DNA of 54,954 nucleotides from an uncultured Actinomyces sp. (lineage in GTDB: Bacteria; Actinomycetota; Actinomycetes; Actinomycetales; Actinomycetaceae): the NCBI GenBank assembly GCA_938014245.1, contig CALLSD010000019.1, positions 1 to 54,954 on the forward strand. Direction: 5' to 3'. The first letter of the stretch is position 1. Each line of letters starts with the position of its first letter. The position numbers and the translations under genes are program-made. Below the pieces are notes generated by a model, which searched no databases, was not told where the DNA came from, and saw nothing but the letters and a program-made list of their open reading frames with translations. Below are positions 1 to 8,369 of this stretch, piece by piece.

Positions 1-396
1 CGTGATCTGATCGTCGTGGATGCGCAGGGTCGGTTCATCGTTGACGACGTTCAGGGCCAGGGTCGCCTGGTCGTCCGCGACCGCGCGGGCGCGGCGCGTG
101 CGAGGGGTGTTCGCGTCTGCGTTCACTCCTGCGGCCTGCGCTGAAATCTCTGCGGGGGCTTCGGTGTTTGCTGCCGGAGCAGAGGTTTCCTCAGCGGAGG
201 CGCCGCTTGCTTCTTCGGTTGTGGCGTTTTCGCTGCCTGTATCCGAGGTTTGGGCTGCCTGAGTGGTCTCGCTGCTGTTATCAGCCGCTACGCTCCCGTA
301 TAGGGGGCTGAGCGGCGTGAACAGTAGCGAAAGTGTGGCAATACTTGCCGCACCAGCTATACGCACACGCGTATTGAGCAGTCGAGGGTGTGTCAT
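1..396 (-). CDS. N-terminal part of a secreted or surface protein (truncated by window edge)
   Basis: An open frame of 132 codons runs leftward off the window. The start at 396 is preferred because GAGAGA lies 5 nt upstream; an in-frame ATG at 411 has no ribosome site. The N terminus (MTHPRLLNTRVR) is basic and followed by a hydrophobic stretch ending near GSVAA, a typical Sec signal peptide of about 33 residues. After it comes a low-complexity Ser/Thr/Glu/Ala-rich linker of about 55 residues, then an Arg-rich RTRRARAVAD stretch and the start of a folded domain (TLALNVVNDEPTLRIHDD). Large cell-wall proteins of Actinomyces often begin this way. The family cannot be named from this fragment. 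Confidence 0.72.
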   Translation of the reverse strand, partial: MTHPRLLNTRVRIAGAASIATLSLLFTPLSPLYGSVAADNSSETTQAAQTSDTGSENATTEEASGASAEETSAPAANTEAPAEISAQAAGVNADANTPRTRRARAVADDQATLALNVVNDEPTLRIHDDQIT

Positions 397-559
397 CGAA
401 ATCTCTCTCATCGCACAATTTATAGGGATACAAGCTTTAATTTACTTTCTGCGTGCCACCTGGGCAATCGTTTGTGTATTTCATCATTGTGACGAAAAGC
501 GCTCAGACAAGTGGGTGATGGCGCAACAAGGTGTCAGTCTACCGAAATAGGCATAGAAA

Positions 560-590
560 AACCCCGAGTTTTCAAGGAAAACTCGGGGTT
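560..590 (-). terminator. Rho-independent terminator of the tRNA-Ser pair
   Basis: A perfect 14-bp stem (560-573 with 577-590) and 3-nt loop. Read on the minus strand it is followed by TTTTTC. It lies just past the 3' end of tRNA-Ser(GCT). Confidence 0.85.
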
Positions 591-595
591 ATTTG

Positions 596-684
596 CGGAG
601 ACGGCGGGATTTGAACCCGCGAGGGGCGTGAACCCCTACCTCCTTAGCAGGGAGGCGCACTCGACCGGACTATGCGACGTCTCC
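596..684 (-). tRNA. tRNA-Ser(GCT)
   Basis: The minus strand folds as a class II tRNA. The acceptor stem is GGAGACG/CGTCTCC, the anticodon stem CCTCC/GGAGG with loop CTGCTAA gives anticodon GCT, a long variable arm follows, and the T arm contains GGGTTCAAATCCC. The discriminator base is G, as usual for tRNA-Ser. The CCA end is not encoded (next bases CAA). Confidence 0.95.
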
Positions 685-755
685 AATGCCGACTACTCTA
701 AGGCATTTTCTTCGCAGACGCGAAACGCACTGCGACCTTATTGTTGTCGGAACCG

Positions 756-842
756 CGGAGGGCAAGGGATTCGAACCCCTGGTGCCATTGCTGACACAAC
801 GGTTTTCAAGACCGTCACCTTCGGCCACTCGGTCAGCCCTCC
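756..842 (-). tRNA. tRNA-Ser(TGA)
   Basis: Class II tRNA on the minus strand. The acceptor stem is GGAGGGC with a GCCCTCC 3' strand, the anticodon stem ACGGT/ACCGT has loop CTTGAAA (anticodon TGA), and there is a long variable arm and T arm GGGGTTCGAATCCC. The discriminator is G and CCA is not encoded. It lies 71 nt upstream of tRNA-Ser(GCT), probably in one transcript ending at the 560-590 terminator. Confidence 0.95.
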
Positions 843-919
843 AGACCCGCCAATCATAGCGGATCTTGATCTATTCGCACATTCGTCTTCCTGAATATGT
901 AATAGATCCCTAATATTCC

Positions 920-2284
920 TCAGTGGCGTCGACGGAAAGGAACCCAGGAGCGACGGTCGGCAGGAGCTTCCTCAGGGTGGTCAAGAAGGCCTCGTGAAAT
1001 GGCCGAAGCGAAAGGCGGCCACATCGGAATACGACCAATCAATACGGTCTGAATTGCCCACGCAATATCGCCACTGCGCGGGGTCGACTCTTCAGTCACC
1101 TGGTTGTCGAAAGAGAGGACGTGCAGCCACTGTCCTGGGCGGACGATGAGCTCATCGTTAATGAAATCGAGCCATGAACGATAGCAGTGCTCATAGTGTT
1201 CGACTTCACCCTCGCTGGCGCCGTCATCGCGAAGCGCTCGCGCTAGAGAAACCGCCGCACATACGCCCTCGCAGGCAACCCACATGTAGTGGCGATTATC
1301 CAGAATCTGCTTCTCGTGGTCATCGAAACCGACAGAGGTGACAAAGCCGGCATGGCCCAGCTGCCTCCACCCGTCGACGCGAGCACGCTCAAAGAATTCG
1401 GTCGCGGCCTCGAGAAGGGCATCATCGGGTTTGCGTCCCAAGGAGCGCAGCGCAGCGCGGACCTCGATTGACAAACGCGCCCAGCGCAGCAGGGTACCGA
1501 TCTGTACTCCCTCAAGCACGGGGGTCGAGGACCAGTGTTCCCACTTCTTTGCCCACCCCTGCTCGCCTTGGGCAACGGGGGAGGAGGTCTCGATATCGAT
1601 GTATTCGCCGAGCCTCCACGAGGCCTCGCTTCCCATGCGCGCGACCGCAAGGGTGATCGCCTCTGCGCGGTCGATCCACACGGGGTCGGCGGTCGCTTCA
1701 GCGGCGGCGAGGTAGGCCTCGGTTGTCGAGGCTAGGGTCCCCAGGGAGATGATCGGGGCCTTGTGCTGTGTACTTCCCGAGGCAATTGCCCCGTAGACCA
1801 GCGAATTCGGCGCTAGCCAACGGCGTTCTTGTTCGTGAAGAGCCCCCAGGAGGAGTTCGTGTGCGCCGGGGCGGTTTGCAACGGCGGCCGCGGCGCTCGC
1901 ACTGATGAGTAGTGCGTTATCGAGCTGGTAGTCGATGTCTCCGCCGCGAACTTCCGCCTTATAAGCTTCCGAGTCGGTGTTTTCTTCTTCATCAACGGCG
2001 CTCGGGTCGGGGAGTTCCTTCAAGTGCTCGTCAATCACGCGACGCAGGGTACGCGTCGCGTGGTCGGCGTAGCGGCGAGAGCCCGGAAGCCCCAAGAGCG
2101 TCCCCAAAGAAAAGGCGTGGAGCATTCGAGCACTGAGGGTGAACTGGGCGCGCGGGCTGGGTTCTTCACCTTCCGGGCCTTCGCTGAAACCTGAAGGTGT
2201 TGTACTGACTTTTGCTTCTGCGATCAGAGATTGAAGTTGCGCTGAAAGCCAGCGATTGTGCTCGATTGAATCCAACCAGCCCAT
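920..2284 (-). CDS. AGE-family (N-acylglucosamine 2-epimerase-like) sugar epimerase/isomerase
   Basis: A 454-aa protein of the length and repeating helical pattern of the AGE (alpha/alpha6-barrel) family, which interconverts aldoses such as mannose/fructose or N-acyl hexosamines. Supporting stretches are the opening MGWLDSIEHNRWLSAQLQ, GHAGFVTSVGFDDHEKQILD, HYMWVACEGVCAAVSLA and QWLHVLSFDNQ. Conserved His residues in such late segments act as the acid/base pair in known members. The start ATG has AAAGGAGAA upstream. It is divergent from phosphoglucomutase, which fits a role in feeding sugars to central metabolism. It is soluble, with no signal peptide. The substrate cannot be decided; a mannose isomerase or YihS-like activity is as likely as the N-acylglucosamine reaction. 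Confidence 0.8.
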   Translation of the reverse strand: MGWLDSIEHNRWLSAQLQSLIAEAKVSTTPSGFSEGPEGEEPSPRAQFTLSARMLHAFSLGTLLGLPGSRRYADHATRTLRRVIDEHLKELPDPSAVDEEENTDSEAYKAEVRGGDIDYQLDNALLISASAAAAVANRPGAHELLLGALHEQERRWLAPNSLVYGAIASGSTQHKAPIISLGTLASTTEAYLAAAEATADPVWIDRAEAITLAVARMGSEASWRLGEYIDIETSSPVAQGEQGWAKKWEHWSSTPVLEGVQIGTLLRWARLSIEVRAALRSLGRKPDDALLEAATEFFERARVDGWRQLGHAGFVTSVGFDDHEKQILDNRHYMWVACEGVCAAVSLARALRDDGASEGEVEHYEHCYRSWLDFINDELIVRPGQWLHVLSFDNQVTEESTPRSGDIAWAIQTVLIGRIPMWPPFASAISRGLLDHPEEAPADRRSWVPFRRRH

Positions 2285-2459
2285 GGGGTTCTCCTTTGCC
2301 GTCCATGCCTGTCACTGTCAGCGTCGTTGCGAAAGCGACATCCTGATCGAGTTTAGCCCACGGGCGGCAAAGACGTCGGAGCTTGACGAATATTTACTCA
2401 TGATTGTGCTCTATGTGGACTCTCTTGCACGCCTGAGGGAAACATTGCAGACTAAAAGC

Positions 2460-4133
2460 ATGTTTGATCGAGCTGGCACTGTTGCCCTTCCCGAAGACCT
2501 CACTGATATTGATGCGCTGATTTCCGCGTATTACGACATCGAGCCTGACCCCACAAACCCTGATCAACGGGTATCTTTTGGTACCTCCGGACACCGCGGT
2601 AGCGCATTCGATGGCAAGTTCAATGAAGCACACATCGTTGCGATCACCCAGGCGATCGTCGACTACCGAGCCGAGCAGGGCTTCAATGGTCCTCTTTTCA
2701 TTGGTCGCGACACCCACGCGCTGAGTGAACCCGCATGGCGGACCGCCCTGGAAGTCTTGGCCGCCAATAACGTTGATGTTCGCATCGACGCACGCGGTTC
2801 CTACACTCCGACCCCTGCGGTTTCTGTGGCGATCCTTGGCGCAAACGGTGCACCCAAGCACCTGCGCATGGCAGGGGAGGGACTGGCTGACGGTATCGTC
2901 GTGACCCCCAGCCACAACCCGCCTCGTGACGGCGGATTCAAGTACAACCCGCCTCACGGCGGTCCCGCGGACTCCGATGCGACCTCGTGGATCGCCAAGC
3001 GCGCCAACGAAATCCTCGAAAAGGGTTGGCGTAGCGTTGACCGCGTGCTGGGTTCGGACCTGCTGGATCACCCCTGTATCCACCGCTTCGACTACCTGGC
3101 CTACTACGTTGATCAGCTTGACCAGGTCATCGATATTGATGCGATTCGCGAGGCCGGCGTGCGCATTGGCGCCGATCCGCTGGGCGGAGCATCGGTGGAC
3201 TACTGGGGTGCAATTGCCGAGCGCTACGGCTTGGAGCTGACCGTTGTGAACCCCAAGGTTGACCCCGCATGGTCCTTCATGACCCTGGACTGGGATGGAA
3301 AGATCCGTATGGATTGCTCCTCTCCCTATGCGATGGCGTCTCTTCGCGATGCGATGACTCCGGACGAAAACGGGAACACTCCCTACGATATTGCGACAGG
3401 AAACGACGCCGACTCGGACCGTCACGGAATCGTGACACCCGACGGTTTGATGAACCCGAACCACTACCTGGCCGTTGCGATCGAATACCTCTTCACGCAT
3501 CGCCCGAACTGGCCCGCACAAGCTGCAGTCGGTAAGACTTTGGTGTCCTCGGCGCTCATCGACCGCGTTGCTGATTCCATTGGGCGAAAGCTCATTGAGG
3601 TCCCCGTCGGCTTCAAGTACTTCGTTCCCGGGCTGGTCAGCGCCGAGCTTGGTTTCGGTGGTGAGGAAAGCGCAGGAGCCTCCTTCCTTCGCAAGGATGG
3701 CACCGTGTGGTCCACCGATAAAGACGGAATCATCTTGGCCCTTCTGGCCTCTGAGATTCTGGCCGTTACCGGTAAGACACCCTCGCAGCTGCACGAAGAA
3801 CAGGTCGAACGTTTCGGGGCTTCGGCTTATGCGCGGATCGACGCGCCCGCGAACCGTGAAGAAAAGGCAAAGCTTGCCGCTTTGTCTCCCGAGGATGTTT
3901 CCGCAACCGAACTGGCCGGTGACCCGATCACCGCAAAGCTCGTGCGTGCTCCAGGTAATGATGCAGCAATCGGTGGCCTGAAAGTGACGACTGACGTCGC
4001 GTGGTTTGCGGCTCGTCCTTCGGGCACGGAGGATGTCTACAAGATCTATGCTGAGTCCTTCCGTGGAGCCGAGCACCTTGCTCAGGTTCAGGAAGCGGCA
4101 AAGCAGCTGGTGAGCGAGGCCTTGAAGGGCTGA
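2460..4133 (+). CDS. pgm: phosphoglucomutase (alpha-D-glucose-phosphate specific)
   Basis: A 557-aa cytosolic enzyme interconverting glucose 1-phosphate and glucose 6-phosphate. All family signatures are visible: FGTSGHRG near the N terminus, the phosphoserine loop TPSHNP with catalytic Ser151, the metal loop DADSD (Asp316, Asp318, Asp320), the sugar-specificity loop GGEESAGA and the phosphate-binding RPSGTEDVYKIY near the C terminus. Length is normal for the 540-560-aa bacterial enzyme. The reading frame is open much further upstream, but conserved sequence begins at MFDRAGT, and a promoter-like TTGACG at 2383-2388 would lie inside a longer gene. The ribosome site is weak. It is divergent from the AGE-family epimerase. 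Confidence 0.93.
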   Translation: MFDRAGTVALPEDLTDIDALISAYYDIEPDPTNPDQRVSFGTSGHRGSAFDGKFNEAHIVAITQAIVDYRAEQGFNGPLFIGRDTHALSEPAWRTALEVLAANNVDVRIDARGSYTPTPAVSVAILGANGAPKHLRMAGEGLADGIVVTPSHNPPRDGGFKYNPPHGGPADSDATSWIAKRANEILEKGWRSVDRVLGSDLLDHPCIHRFDYLAYYVDQLDQVIDIDAIREAGVRIGADPLGGASVDYWGAIAERYGLELTVVNPKVDPAWSFMTLDWDGKIRMDCSSPYAMASLRDAMTPDENGNTPYDIATGNDADSDRHGIVTPDGLMNPNHYLAVAIEYLFTHRPNWPAQAAVGKTLVSSALIDRVADSIGRKLIEVPVGFKYFVPGLVSAELGFGGEESAGASFLRKDGTVWSTDKDGIILALLASEILAVTGKTPSQLHEEQVERFGASAYARIDAPANREEKAKLAALSPEDVSATELAGDPITAKLVRAPGNDAAIGGLKVTTDVAWFAARPSGTEDVYKIYAESFRGAEHLAQVQEAAKQLVSEALKG

Positions 4134-4225
4134 GCTCGCGTTCAGGATTTGCGGCTTGGTGGAAAAAGAGCTTCCTGACCGGTACCTTTAAGGGGTCTCA
4201 TTAAAGCAGGAGAGGTCCGGTAAAA

Positions 4226-5443
4226 ATGGTGGAGAAAACGCGCGAAGGTGCGGGTAGCTTAACCTCTGCACGCCCGCCTTTTCCCTGGCGCCGGATGATC
4301 CTGCTCATGGGGGCGGCACTTGCTCTTCTTGCGGGACTTGACGCAGCTCTTGTTCGCTTGGGTGCTCTTGCTCCCGTGAACTCCACTGATTTGGGCGCAA
4401 TCCACGGAATTCTAATGGTCTACGGCTTCCTGGGAACAGCGATCTGTTTAGAGCGGGCAGTAGCGCTGAACTCTCGATGGGCCTACCTTTCCCCGGCTAC
4501 CTCGGCGCTCGCGGGAATTGCGGCCATCGTCATCTCTCAAAGCCCTGCGGTTGCCAATTTCATTGCCACATTGCCACTTCCGGCCTACCTGAGCAGGGCT
4601 CTTCCCGGATATCAATCCCAGCGAATGCTTCCGGCAGTCCTGTGGACAATCTCCATGATCACCCTGGTCATGATTTACCGGCATGTGTGGAAAAAGCGTC
4701 AAGCTTCGTACGCGGTCCTCATCCAATTGATCGGTGCATGTGTCGGCTTGTGCGGGATTCTTTTGTGGATGCGAGGCCTGGAAGTCGCCCTCATCATGCC
4801 GTGGTGGCTCTTCTTCTTGCTTTTGACGATCGTTGGCGAGCGCTTGGAATTGGCGCGGCTTGCCTTCAATGAGGCAACCGAGAAGCGAATTTTGGTCTGG
4901 GTCGGAGCTGTGCTCATTTCCTTGGCACTGACGCTGATTGTCCCCCTTGTCGCCTACCCGCTTTTAGGAATCTCACTTGCGGCACTTGCAATCGATATGG
5001 GGTATCACGATGTCGCTCGTAAAACCATAAATATCCCCGGAATTCCGCGTCTTTCCGCGGTCGCTATGCTCGCTGGATACGGGTGGACGATGCTCCCAGC
5101 CGCTCTGTGGATTACCGCGCCCCCGACCTTTTCCGGCTATGGCTACGATGCGATTGTTCACGCCTTGACAGTTGGCTTCGCAGTCTCCATGGTCATTGCG
5201 CACGCACCGGTTATTATCCCCTCGGTGATTCGTCGCGAGGTTCCCTATCACTTCTCGATGTGGGTCCCTCTGGTTCTTTTCCACCTCAGCTTGCTGATTC
5301 GTTTCCTTTCTGGCGCGCGCGAGGCCGCACTTCCCTGGCGTTTTGGCGGAGCGCTTGGAGTATGTGCATTCCTCCTCTTCGTTGTTACGACTGCCAGCGT
5401 GACAATTGTGAACACGCGACGTGGGCGGAGCACCCATGCCTGA
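4226..5443 (+). CDS. Polytopic membrane protein of the nitrite reductase operon (unassigned family)
   Basis: A 405-aa protein, hydrophobic for most of its length, with about 11-12 predicted membrane segments and short loops. Histidines sit inside or next to membrane segments (GAIHGILMVYG, DAIVHALTVG, VIAHAPVIIP), a layout seen in NnrS-like and other haem- or copper-linked membrane proteins. I cannot place it firmly in a family. The start has GGAGAGG about 12 nt upstream. It overlaps the next gene by 8 nt and leads into the copper nitrite reductase, so a role in electron delivery, copper supply or nitrogen-oxide handling is inferred from context only. Confidence 0.75.
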   Translation: MVEKTREGAGSLTSARPPFPWRRMILLMGAALALLAGLDAALVRLGALAPVNSTDLGAIHGILMVYGFLGTAICLERAVALNSRWAYLSPATSALAGIAAIVISQSPAVANFIATLPLPAYLSRALPGYQSQRMLPAVLWTISMITLVMIYRHVWKKRQASYAVLIQLIGACVGLCGILLWMRGLEVALIMPWWLFFLLLTIVGERLELARLAFNEATEKRILVWVGAVLISLALTLIVPLVAYPLLGISLAALAIDMGYHDVARKTINIPGIPRLSAVAMLAGYGWTMLPAALWITAPPTFSGYGYDAIVHALTVGFAVSMVIAHAPVIIPSVIRREVPYHFSMWVPLVLFHLSLLIRFLSGAREAALPWRFGGALGVCAFLLFVVTTASVTIVNTRRGRSTHA

Positions 5444-6812
5444 GATTTCTTCTCCCAAGGCGGGACTGAGTATCGGTGCGGAACCGGCAGGTGCTCCCAC
5501 CGGCGCCCCGGGGTCCGGACGCCCCTCCCGAATGCGCATCGATCGCTTGGGAACCACGTGGATGATCATCGCCGTTCTTATGGCAGTAGTGACCCTCTTC
5601 CTTCACCGCCGCATGCCGCAGCCCCTGTGGACCATGATCCATCTGGTGACTTTAGGTGTCTTAAGCAATGGAATTTTCCAATGGTCATGGTTCTTTGCCC
5701 GCTCCCTTGCACGTCTGGCAGCCGATGACCGCAGAGCTCACTCGGACAACCTGCGTCGAATGCTGAGCTTCAATGCGTGTTTTGCATTGCTCTTTATTTC
5801 GATGTGGCTTGGCTGGTTCATCGGAACTGTCGTTGCGGCAACGGGCATTGCGGCAATTGCTGCCTGGCATGGAGCCGCGATGCTGTCGGTTCTTCGCGAG
5901 CGTTTGGCCTCGCGCTTTGTCATTGTTGTGCGCTACTACGTGTGCGCGGCAGCTTTCTTTGTACTCACTGCGCTTCTTGCTGGTTTTGTCACCACCACAA
6001 TGTTTTCTTCTTCCATTCCCGAGGCCTTGCTTGCGATGCGAGATCGCCTGACCTTTGCACACGCTCTCAGTGGTGTTGGCGGATGGCTGGGCCTGAGCAT
6101 TGGTGGCACTGCGATTACCTTGGGGCCGACAATCTTGCGTACACGGATGTCTCCCGATGCGGTTTCCTGGGGGATTAAAGTTCTTCCGCCTTGGTGCGTC
6201 AGTTTGCTGATTGCGGTATGCGGAGCTCTCTTAGGAGTTATGCCCCTGGTCGGTGCCGGAATTTTAGGTGCGGCCGCCTGCGGGATTATGGGGATTCTTA
6301 TCCCTTATGCGCGTGTTTTAGCAGCAAAGAAACCTCAAGAGTATTCCGCATGGTCATTCCTTATCGGATTGGGATGGATTGCTCTAGGCATTCTTTTCTT
6401 GGGGATTACGGCGCTTTTTGTCAGTACTCCGAGCGGAATTCGAGCACTGACCATGATGTGGCTTCCGATTATTGGCGCGGGCGGCTTCGCCCAGCTCTTT
6501 GTGGGAGCACTGAGCTATCTGATGCCAGTTGTCATTGGAGGCGGTCCTTCGGTTGTCAGAATTGGTATCGCGATTCTTGACTGGCAGTTCGCACTGCGTG
6601 TGGCGCTGAGAAACGGAGCTCTGTTCCTTCAAGTTGTCCTTTTCTGTGCTGCCGTAAGCACAGCGGTTACTACTCTTCGATACGCGCTTTGGCTGGTCGT
6701 GATCATGACCTTCGCAATTGACATCGTGATGTTTGCGCGCGCGGGAAAAAATCAAGTACGAGCGCGTCGAGAACGCATCAAAGAGATGAGTGAAAGTAGG
6801 CAGGTTCAATGA
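5436..6812 (+). CDS. Second polytopic membrane protein of the nitrite reductase operon
   Basis: A 458-aa membrane protein with about 11-12 hydrophobic segments after a 35-residue Gly/Pro-rich cytosolic head. Its HLVTLGVLSNGIFQWSWFFA stretch recalls the membrane domain that precedes, or is fused to, multicopper oxidase/NirK domains in other actinobacteria; this comparison is from memory and should be checked. The start at 5436 is chosen because GGCGGAG lies just upstream; a GTG at 5421 is possible. It overlaps its upstream neighbour by 8 nt and the nitrite reductase by 4 nt (ATGA), so the three genes are translationally coupled. It probably anchors or feeds electrons to the extracytoplasmic copper enzyme. 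Confidence 0.75.
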   Translation: MPEISSPKAGLSIGAEPAGAPTGAPGSGRPSRMRIDRLGTTWMIIAVLMAVVTLFLHRRMPQPLWTMIHLVTLGVLSNGIFQWSWFFARSLARLAADDRRAHSDNLRRMLSFNACFALLFISMWLGWFIGTVVAATGIAAIAAWHGAAMLSVLRERLASRFVIVVRYYVCAAAFFVLTALLAGFVTTTMFSSSIPEALLAMRDRLTFAHALSGVGGWLGLSIGGTAITLGPTILRTRMSPDAVSWGIKVLPPWCVSLLIAVCGALLGVMPLVGAGILGAAACGIMGILIPYARVLAAKKPQEYSAWSFLIGLGWIALGILFLGITALFVSTPSGIRALTMMWLPIIGAGGFAQLFVGALSYLMPVVIGGGPSVVRIGIAILDWQFALRVALRNGALFLQVVLFCAAVSTAVTTLRYALWLVVIMTFAIDIVMFARAGKNQVRARRERIKEMSESRQVQ

Positions 6813-8230
6813 GCGAAGAAACTACCGGTCCCTCGCGGGCAGCAATGGTCTTCACTGGCCTTGGCGCTGTTGTCGCCCTTGTTCTTGCCAGTGTCCTAGC
6901 TGGCGGAAGTAACGCAACGCAAAACTCAGCGGTGGGGAACACCTCAAGCGTGGCCTCGTCAACTCAGGTGAAAGAAACCGGTGAAACCACCCACGTGGAA
7001 ATCGGCGTCCAAGGGATGTCCTTCACTCCCTCTGTCATTCATGTTCCGGCGGGAAATCGACTGCACATTACGTTCACAAACACCGCGGAGCAACGCCACG
7101 ATTTGGTCTTGGCCAATGGGCAAACGACCGGGTCCCTGGCCCCTGGAGCAAGCGCAGAACTGGACGCCGGGGTGATCACTGCCAACACTGAAGGCTGGTG
7201 CTCATTGCCGGGGCACCGTGAGATGGGGATGACGCTCAGCATTGTCGCCGATGGCGCACCGGGTGGCTCTGCATCAGCAGGCGCGCACTCTGGCGGCGCC
7301 GCCCACAACCACGAGGTCGCAACGGGAACGGGAATCCCCACCGCGGACCAACTGCGAGCCTACGCAGCGAAAGTCGATCCCTATCCCGCTGAGGTTGCGC
7401 CGGCCTCGGAAGAAAAAGACCACTACTACACCCTGGTTGCCCGCGACGATATCGTGCAGAACCTGAGCGACGATGTCAGCCGGACGGTCTGGACTTTCAA
7501 CGGGAACACTCCCGCCCCCACCCTTCGAGGGAAGATCGGCGACACCTTCCATATCACCCTCAAAAACGAAGGAACCATGGGGCATTCTCTGGACTTCCAC
7601 GCGGGCGATATTGCGCCGGATGAGGCCATGAAGACGATCGATCCCGGGCAGACGCTGGAATACACCTTCACGGCCAAGGCAGCCGGTATCTGGATGTACC
7701 ACTGCTCGACGCATCCCATGTCCATGCACATTGCCAACGGCATGACCGGTGCGGTGATTATTGACCCCAGCGATCTGCGCCCAGTGGATCACGAGTATGC
7801 GATGGTTGCGACCGAGCTGTATCTGGGGGATAACGGCGGAACCGCAAGCGCCACGAAGATCGCCTCGATGATGCCTGACCTGCAGGCGTTTAATGGTCGC
7901 CCCTTCCAGTACGACGCGCACCCCCTCAAAGTGAAGGTTGGCGAGCGCGTGCGTTTCTGGCTGATGGATTCAGGCCCGAATACTCCCATGTCCTTCCACA
8001 TCGTCGGTGGGCAATTCGATACCGTCTGGGACGAGGGTGGATATACGCTCATTGACGGAGGCAATGCCATTAGCCGTGGGGGAGGGGGATCCCAAACCTT
8101 CCCCATGCTTCCCGCGCAGGGCGGTTTCGTGGAGCTTTCCTTCAAAGAACCGGGGACCTACACCTTCGTCAACCACGTCATGAGCCTTGCCGAGGCCGGG
8201 GCTCACGGAAAGATTGAAGTGACGAACTAA
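6809..8230 (+). CDS. nirK: Copper-containing nitrite reductase (NirK/AniA type) with extra N-terminal cupredoxin domain
   Basis: A 473-aa protein that should reduce nitrite to nitric oxide outside the membrane. Residues 13-32 form a membrane anchor or signal. Residues about 60-148 are a cupredoxin with type 1 copper ligands His97, Cys131, His136 and Met139/141. Residues about 205-473 are the two-domain NirK core. Type 1 ligands are His259, Cys299, His307 and Met312; type 2 ligands are His264, His298 and His456; the catalytic pair is Asp262 and His397. The 8-residue Cys299-His307 spacing matches class II (AniA-like) enzymes. All ligands needed for activity are present. The added cupredoxin probably passes electrons from a donor. 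It is the third gene of a coupled three-gene operon. Generic annotation would be multicopper oxidase domain protein. Confidence 0.87.
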   Translation: MSEETTGPSRAAMVFTGLGAVVALVLASVLAGGSNATQNSAVGNTSSVASSTQVKETGETTHVEIGVQGMSFTPSVIHVPAGNRLHITFTNTAEQRHDLVLANGQTTGSLAPGASAELDAGVITANTEGWCSLPGHREMGMTLSIVADGAPGGSASAGAHSGGAAHNHEVATGTGIPTADQLRAYAAKVDPYPAEVAPASEEKDHYYTLVARDDIVQNLSDDVSRTVWTFNGNTPAPTLRGKIGDTFHITLKNEGTMGHSLDFHAGDIAPDEAMKTIDPGQTLEYTFTAKAAGIWMYHCSTHPMSMHIANGMTGAVIIDPSDLRPVDHEYAMVATELYLGDNGGTASATKIASMMPDLQAFNGRPFQYDAHPLKVKVGERVRFWLMDSGPNTPMSFHIVGGQFDTVWDEGGYTLIDGGNAISRGGGGSQTFPMLPAQGGFVELSFKEPGTYTFVNHVMSLAEAGAHGKIEVTN

Positions 8231-8281
8231 GCCGTGGCGCGCGGTACGGACGAAGCGTACGCGGCGCGGAAATGGTCTAGG

Positions 8282-8305
8282 CCAAGCGCTGTTTACGCGC
8301 TTTGG
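8282..8305 (+). terminator. Possible terminator hairpin after nirK
   Basis: CCAAGCGC pairs with GCGCTTTGG (one bulged base) around a 7-nt loop, 50 nt after the nirK stop. There is no clear T run, so this is a weak call. Confidence 0.35.
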
Positions 8306-8357
8306 AGGGTGCGCGGCACCATACGCGTGGAGAGTGTCAAAGGTGCGTGGAAGCGCA

Positions 8358-8363
8358 TAAACT
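8358..8363 (+). promoter_or_regulatory. Leaderless-type -10 box of the MFS gene
   Basis: TAAACT is followed by exactly 6 nt and the GTG start at 8370, placing the transcript start at or next to the start codon. No Shine-Dalgarno sequence is present. Similar spacing is seen upstream of crcB, upp, tadA and the small membrane protein gene at 46400. Confidence 0.5.
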
Positions 8364-8369
8364 GACACA

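Noticed and set aside
2256..2459. Longer N terminus for phosphoglucomutase
   Set aside because: The extra 68 residues are not typical of the enzyme and would overlap the divergent epimerase gene and the promoter region.
2394..4076. 560-codon frame antisense to pgm
   Set aside because: The plus-strand frame carries all phosphoglucomutase motifs; the antisense frame has none.
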